This document shows, piece by piece, positions 61,066-64,000 of a stretch of DNA of 64,000 bases. Origin of the DNA: Carallia brachiata (Eukaryota; Streptophyta; Magnoliopsida; Malpighiales; Rhizophoraceae); the NCBI GenBank assembly GCA_021464245.1, contig JADCRB010000035.1:1662842-1726841 (forward strand), read 5' to 3'. Under the pieces are notes generated by a model, which was not told the origin of the DNA, searched no databases, and saw only the letters and a list, made by a program, of their open reading frames with translations. Numbering within the stretch: the first letter of the stretch is position 1; every line of letters begins with the position of its first letter. Made by a program: the position numbers and the translations under genes.

Positions 61066-64000
61066 TGATTTAGACTCTTTATTCATGACACAAATGGTTT
61101 ATGCAATTAAAACGCAAATCATGATCAATTGCAACTAATAAAACGCAAATCATGATCAATTGCACCCTTAGTAGACGGAATTAATGCATTTAACTCCCCA
61201 AAGGGGTTAAAAATGCTTTTTCCATTGAAATTAATGGTTTTTGTAAGCATTAATGCTTGATTGAAGTGAAATTTGGGTTAAATAAGCCATTAAAATGAAA
61301 ACAAATCACTTATTTGCATGAAATGAAGTGATTTAGACTCTTTATTCATGGCATAAATGGTTTTATGCAAGTGATAAACACCAAATCATGATCAATTTGC
61401 ACACTTATTAGATGTAATTTAAAGTATTAATTCCCCAAAAGGTGTTAAAATGCTTTTTCCATTGAATGAATTAAAGGTTTTTATAAGCATTAATGCTTCA
61501 TTTAAGTGTAATTTGGGTTAAATAAGCCATTAAAATGAAAACAAATCACTTATTTGCTTGAAATAAAGTGATTTAGACTCTTTATTCATGCCACAAATGG
61601 TTTTATGCGACTAATAAACGCAAATCATTATCAATTGCACACTTAATAGATGGAATTTAATGCATTTAACTCCCCAAAATGTGTTAAAAATGGTTTTTCC
61701 ATTGAAATTAAAAGTTTTTAAAAGCATTAATGCTTCATTTAAGTGTAATTTGGGTTAAATAAGCCATTAAAATTAAAGAAAATCACTTATTTGCATGCAA
61801 TGAAGTGATGTAGACTCTTTATTCATGCCACAAATGGTTTTATGCAACTAATAAATGCAAATCATGATCAATTACAACTAATAAACGCAAATCATGATCA
61901 ATTGCACACTTATTAGACGGAATTTAATGCATTTAACTCCCATAAAGGTGTTCAAAATGCTTTTTGCATTGAAATTAATGGTTTTTGTAAGCATTAATGC
62001 TTAATTAAAGTGAAATTTGGGTTAAATAAGCCATTAAAATAAAGAAAATCACTTTTTTGCATGAAATGATGTGATTTAGACTTTTTTATTCATGCCACAA
62101 ATGGTTTTATGCAAGTAAAAACACAAATCATGATCAATTGCACACTTATTAGATTGTAATTTAATGCATTTAATTCCCCAAAAGGTGTTAAAAATGTTTT
62201 TTCCATTGAATGAAATTAAAGGTTTTTATAAGCATTAGCATTCATTTAAGTGTAATTTGGATTAAATAAGCCATTAAATGAAAACAATCGCTTATTGCTT
62301 GAAATGAAGTGATTTAGACTCTTTATTCATGCCACAAATGGTTTTATGCGACTAATAAACGCAAATCATTCTCAATTGCACACTTATTAGATGGAATTTA
62401 ATGCATTTAACTCCCCAAAATGTGTTAAAAATGGTTTTTCCATTGGAATTAAAGGTTTTTATAAACAGTAATGCTTTATTTAAGTGTAATTTGGGTGAAA
62501 TAAATAAACCATTAAATTGAAAGAAAATCACTTATTTGCATGAAATGAAGTGATTTAGACTCTTTATTCATACCACAAATGGTTTTATGCAACTTATAAA
62601 CGGAAATCATGATCAATTGCAACTAATAAACGCAATCATGATCAATTGCACACTTATAAGATGGAATTTAATGCATTTAACTCCCAAAAGGTGTTAAAAT
62701 GCTTTTTTCCAGAAATAATGGTTTCTGTAAGCATTAATGCTTAATTGAAGTGAAATTTGGGTTAAATAAGCCATTAAAATGAAAGAAAATCGCTTATTTG
62801 CATGAAATGAAGTGATTTAGACTCTTTATTCAAGCCACAAATGGTTTTATGCAACTAATAAACGCAAATCATTATCAATCGCACACTTATTAGATGTAAT
62901 TTAATGCATTTAATTCCTCAAAAGGTGTTAAAAATGCTTTTTCCGTTGAAATTAAAGGTTTTTATAAGCATTAATGCTTCATTTAAGTGTAATTTGGGTT
63001 AAATAAGCCATTAAAATGAAAACAAATCACTTATTTGCTTGAAATGAAGTGATTTAGACTCATTATTCATGCTACAAATGGTTTTATGCAACTAATAAAC
63101 GCAAATCATTATCAATCGCACACTTATTAGATGTAATTTAATGCATTTAATTCCCCAAAAGGTGTTAAAAATGCTTTTTCCATTGAAATTAAAGGTTTTT
63201 ATAAGCATTAATGCTTCATTTAAGTGTAATTTGGGTTAAATAAGCCATTAAAATGAAAACAAATCACTTATTTGCTTGAAATGAAGTGATTTAGACTCTT
63301 TATTCATGCCACAAATGGTTTTATGCGACTAATAAATGCAAATCATTATCAATTACACACTTATTAGATGGAATTTAATGCATTTAACTCCCCAAAATGT
63401 GTTAAAAATGGTTTTTCCATTGAAATTAAAGGTTTTTATAAGCATTAATGCTTCATTTAAGTGTAATTTGGGTTAAATAAGCCATTAAAATTAAAGAAAA
63501 TCACATATTTGCATGAAATGAAGTGATTTAGACTCTTTATTCATGCCACAAATGGTTTTATACAACTTATAAATGCAAATCATGATTAATTGCAACTAAT
63601 AAACGCAAATCATGATCAATTGCACACTTATTAGACGGAATTTAATGCATTTAACTTCCCGAAAGGTGTTAAAAATGGTTTTTCCATTGGAATTAAAGGT
63701 TTTTATAAGCAGTAATGCTTTATTTAAGTGTAATTTGGGTTAAATAAACCATTAAATTGAAAGAAAATCACTTATTTACATGAAATGAAGTGATTTAGAC
63801 TCTTTATTCATACCACAAATGGTTTTATGCAACTAATAAACACAAATCATGATCAATTGCAACTAATAAACGCAAATCATGATCAATTGCAAACTTGTTA
63901 GATGTAATTTAATGCATTTAACTCCCCAAAAGGTGTTAAAGATACTTTTTCCACTGAAATTAAAGTTTTTTATAAGCATTAATACTTCATTTAAGTGTAA

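Larger units (their letters stand above)
1..64000. repeat. Satellite DNA array, 237/267-bp monomer family
   Basis: Every part of the window read belongs to one tandem family. The landmark CATGCCACAAATGG recurs every 237 or 267 bp (for example at 4, 271, 510 and 747) and always in the same orientation; no reverse-oriented monomer was seen. Landmarks in order within a monomer: CATGCCACAAATGG, one to three 30-bp blocks beginning AACTAATAAACGC, GCACACTTATTAGA, TTTAACTCCCCAAAAGG, CCATTGAAATTAA, AAGCATTAATGCTT, TTAAGTGTAATTTGGG, AAATAAGCC, then the inverted repeat AAATCACTT/AAGTGATTT. One monomer counts to 66 G+C in 237 (about 28%). No non-satellite island longer than about 12 bp was found. Long head-to-tail arrays with HORs are typical of eukaryotic centromeric or heterochromatic satellites; the placement is inferred, the repeat structure is directly visible. 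Confidence 0.98.
59601..64000. repeat. Right terminal region, diverged and irregular monomers
   Basis: About 17-18 monomers with more private substitutions (CATGGCATAAATGG, ATGCGCTAATAC, AAGAACTCATAC, TAAACAGTAATGC). Partial periods are seen: GCGACTAAT/CCAAAATGTGTTAAAAATGG monomers at 61607, 62348 and 63325 (spacings 741 and 977), and CCATTGGAATT at 62441 and 63685. There is no long regular HOR. Such loosening is usual towards array edges, but no unique flanking DNA is reached within the window. Confidence 0.8.

Noticed and set aside
1..64000. CRISPR-like regular repeats
   Set aside because: The whole 237/267-bp unit is repeated, so there are no unique spacers between short conserved repeats, and no cas-like genes are present.
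16295..64000. CENP-B box
   Set aside because: No CGGG-containing match to the 17-bp box was seen; the closest GC-richer spot, TTAGACGGAATTT, lacks the required spacing and bases. A centromere role is therefore not shown by a box.
1..64000. Telomeric or microsatellite repeats
   Set aside because: No run of a short telomere-type motif was seen; the TTTGGGTT in each monomer is a single occurrence per unit.

Overview
This window contains no recognisable gene. From base 1 to base 64000 it is one family of AT-rich satellite DNA, with monomers arranged head to tail in a single orientation. The basic monomer is 237 bp (about 28% GC, counted on one copy). A common longer form is 267 bp, which carries a second copy of an internal 30-bp block; two monomers near the right end carry three copies (about 297 bp). 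Roughly 250-260 monomers fit in the window. An array this long, with higher-order repeats (HORs), points to a eukaryotic nuclear genome and to centromeric, pericentromeric, subtelomeric or other constitutive heterochromatin. The sequence alone does not identify the species; a plant or an invertebrate is plausible.

Layout. (1) 1-16293, left array: an irregular mixture of monomer types with copied blocks offset by about 5.75 kb and 7.44 kb, a four-copy amplification of a 473-bp dimer at about 4.5-6.6 kb, and a five-monomer (about 1.2 kb) tandem duplication at 11-13 kb. (2) A single N at 16294 lies exactly where monomer phase is lost and where the variant repertoire changes, so it looks like an assembly join. 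(3) 16295-36.0 kb: a regular HOR of about 4.52 kb (about 18 monomers), four full copies and a truncated fifth. (4) 36.2-50.6 kb: a rearranged HOR domain. Its core is two adjacent 2967-bp units (12 monomers) flanked on both sides by related units of about 2.5 kb (10 monomers), giving an A-B-B-A order. (5) 50644-59.6 kb: a shorter HOR of 2.2-2.7 kb. It carries a hybrid monomer also found at the truncation point at 36 kb, so it appears to derive from the 4.5-kb unit by loss of about 2.27 kb. (6) 59.6-64 kb: more diverged, less regular monomers, possibly near an array edge.

Each monomer carries a 14-16 bp perfect palindrome (AAGCATTAATGCTT core, in many monomers), a 9-10 bp inverted repeat with a 14- or 12-nt loop, and A/T tracts spaced about one helical turn apart. 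The open reading frames, almost all on the minus strand, are satellite sequence read in frame: 237, 30 and 267 are all divisible by three. Many blocks carry dense 1-4 bp deletions next to clean blocks, which looks like uneven long-read consensus quality. The interest of the window is the satellite's architecture and history, not a gene system.
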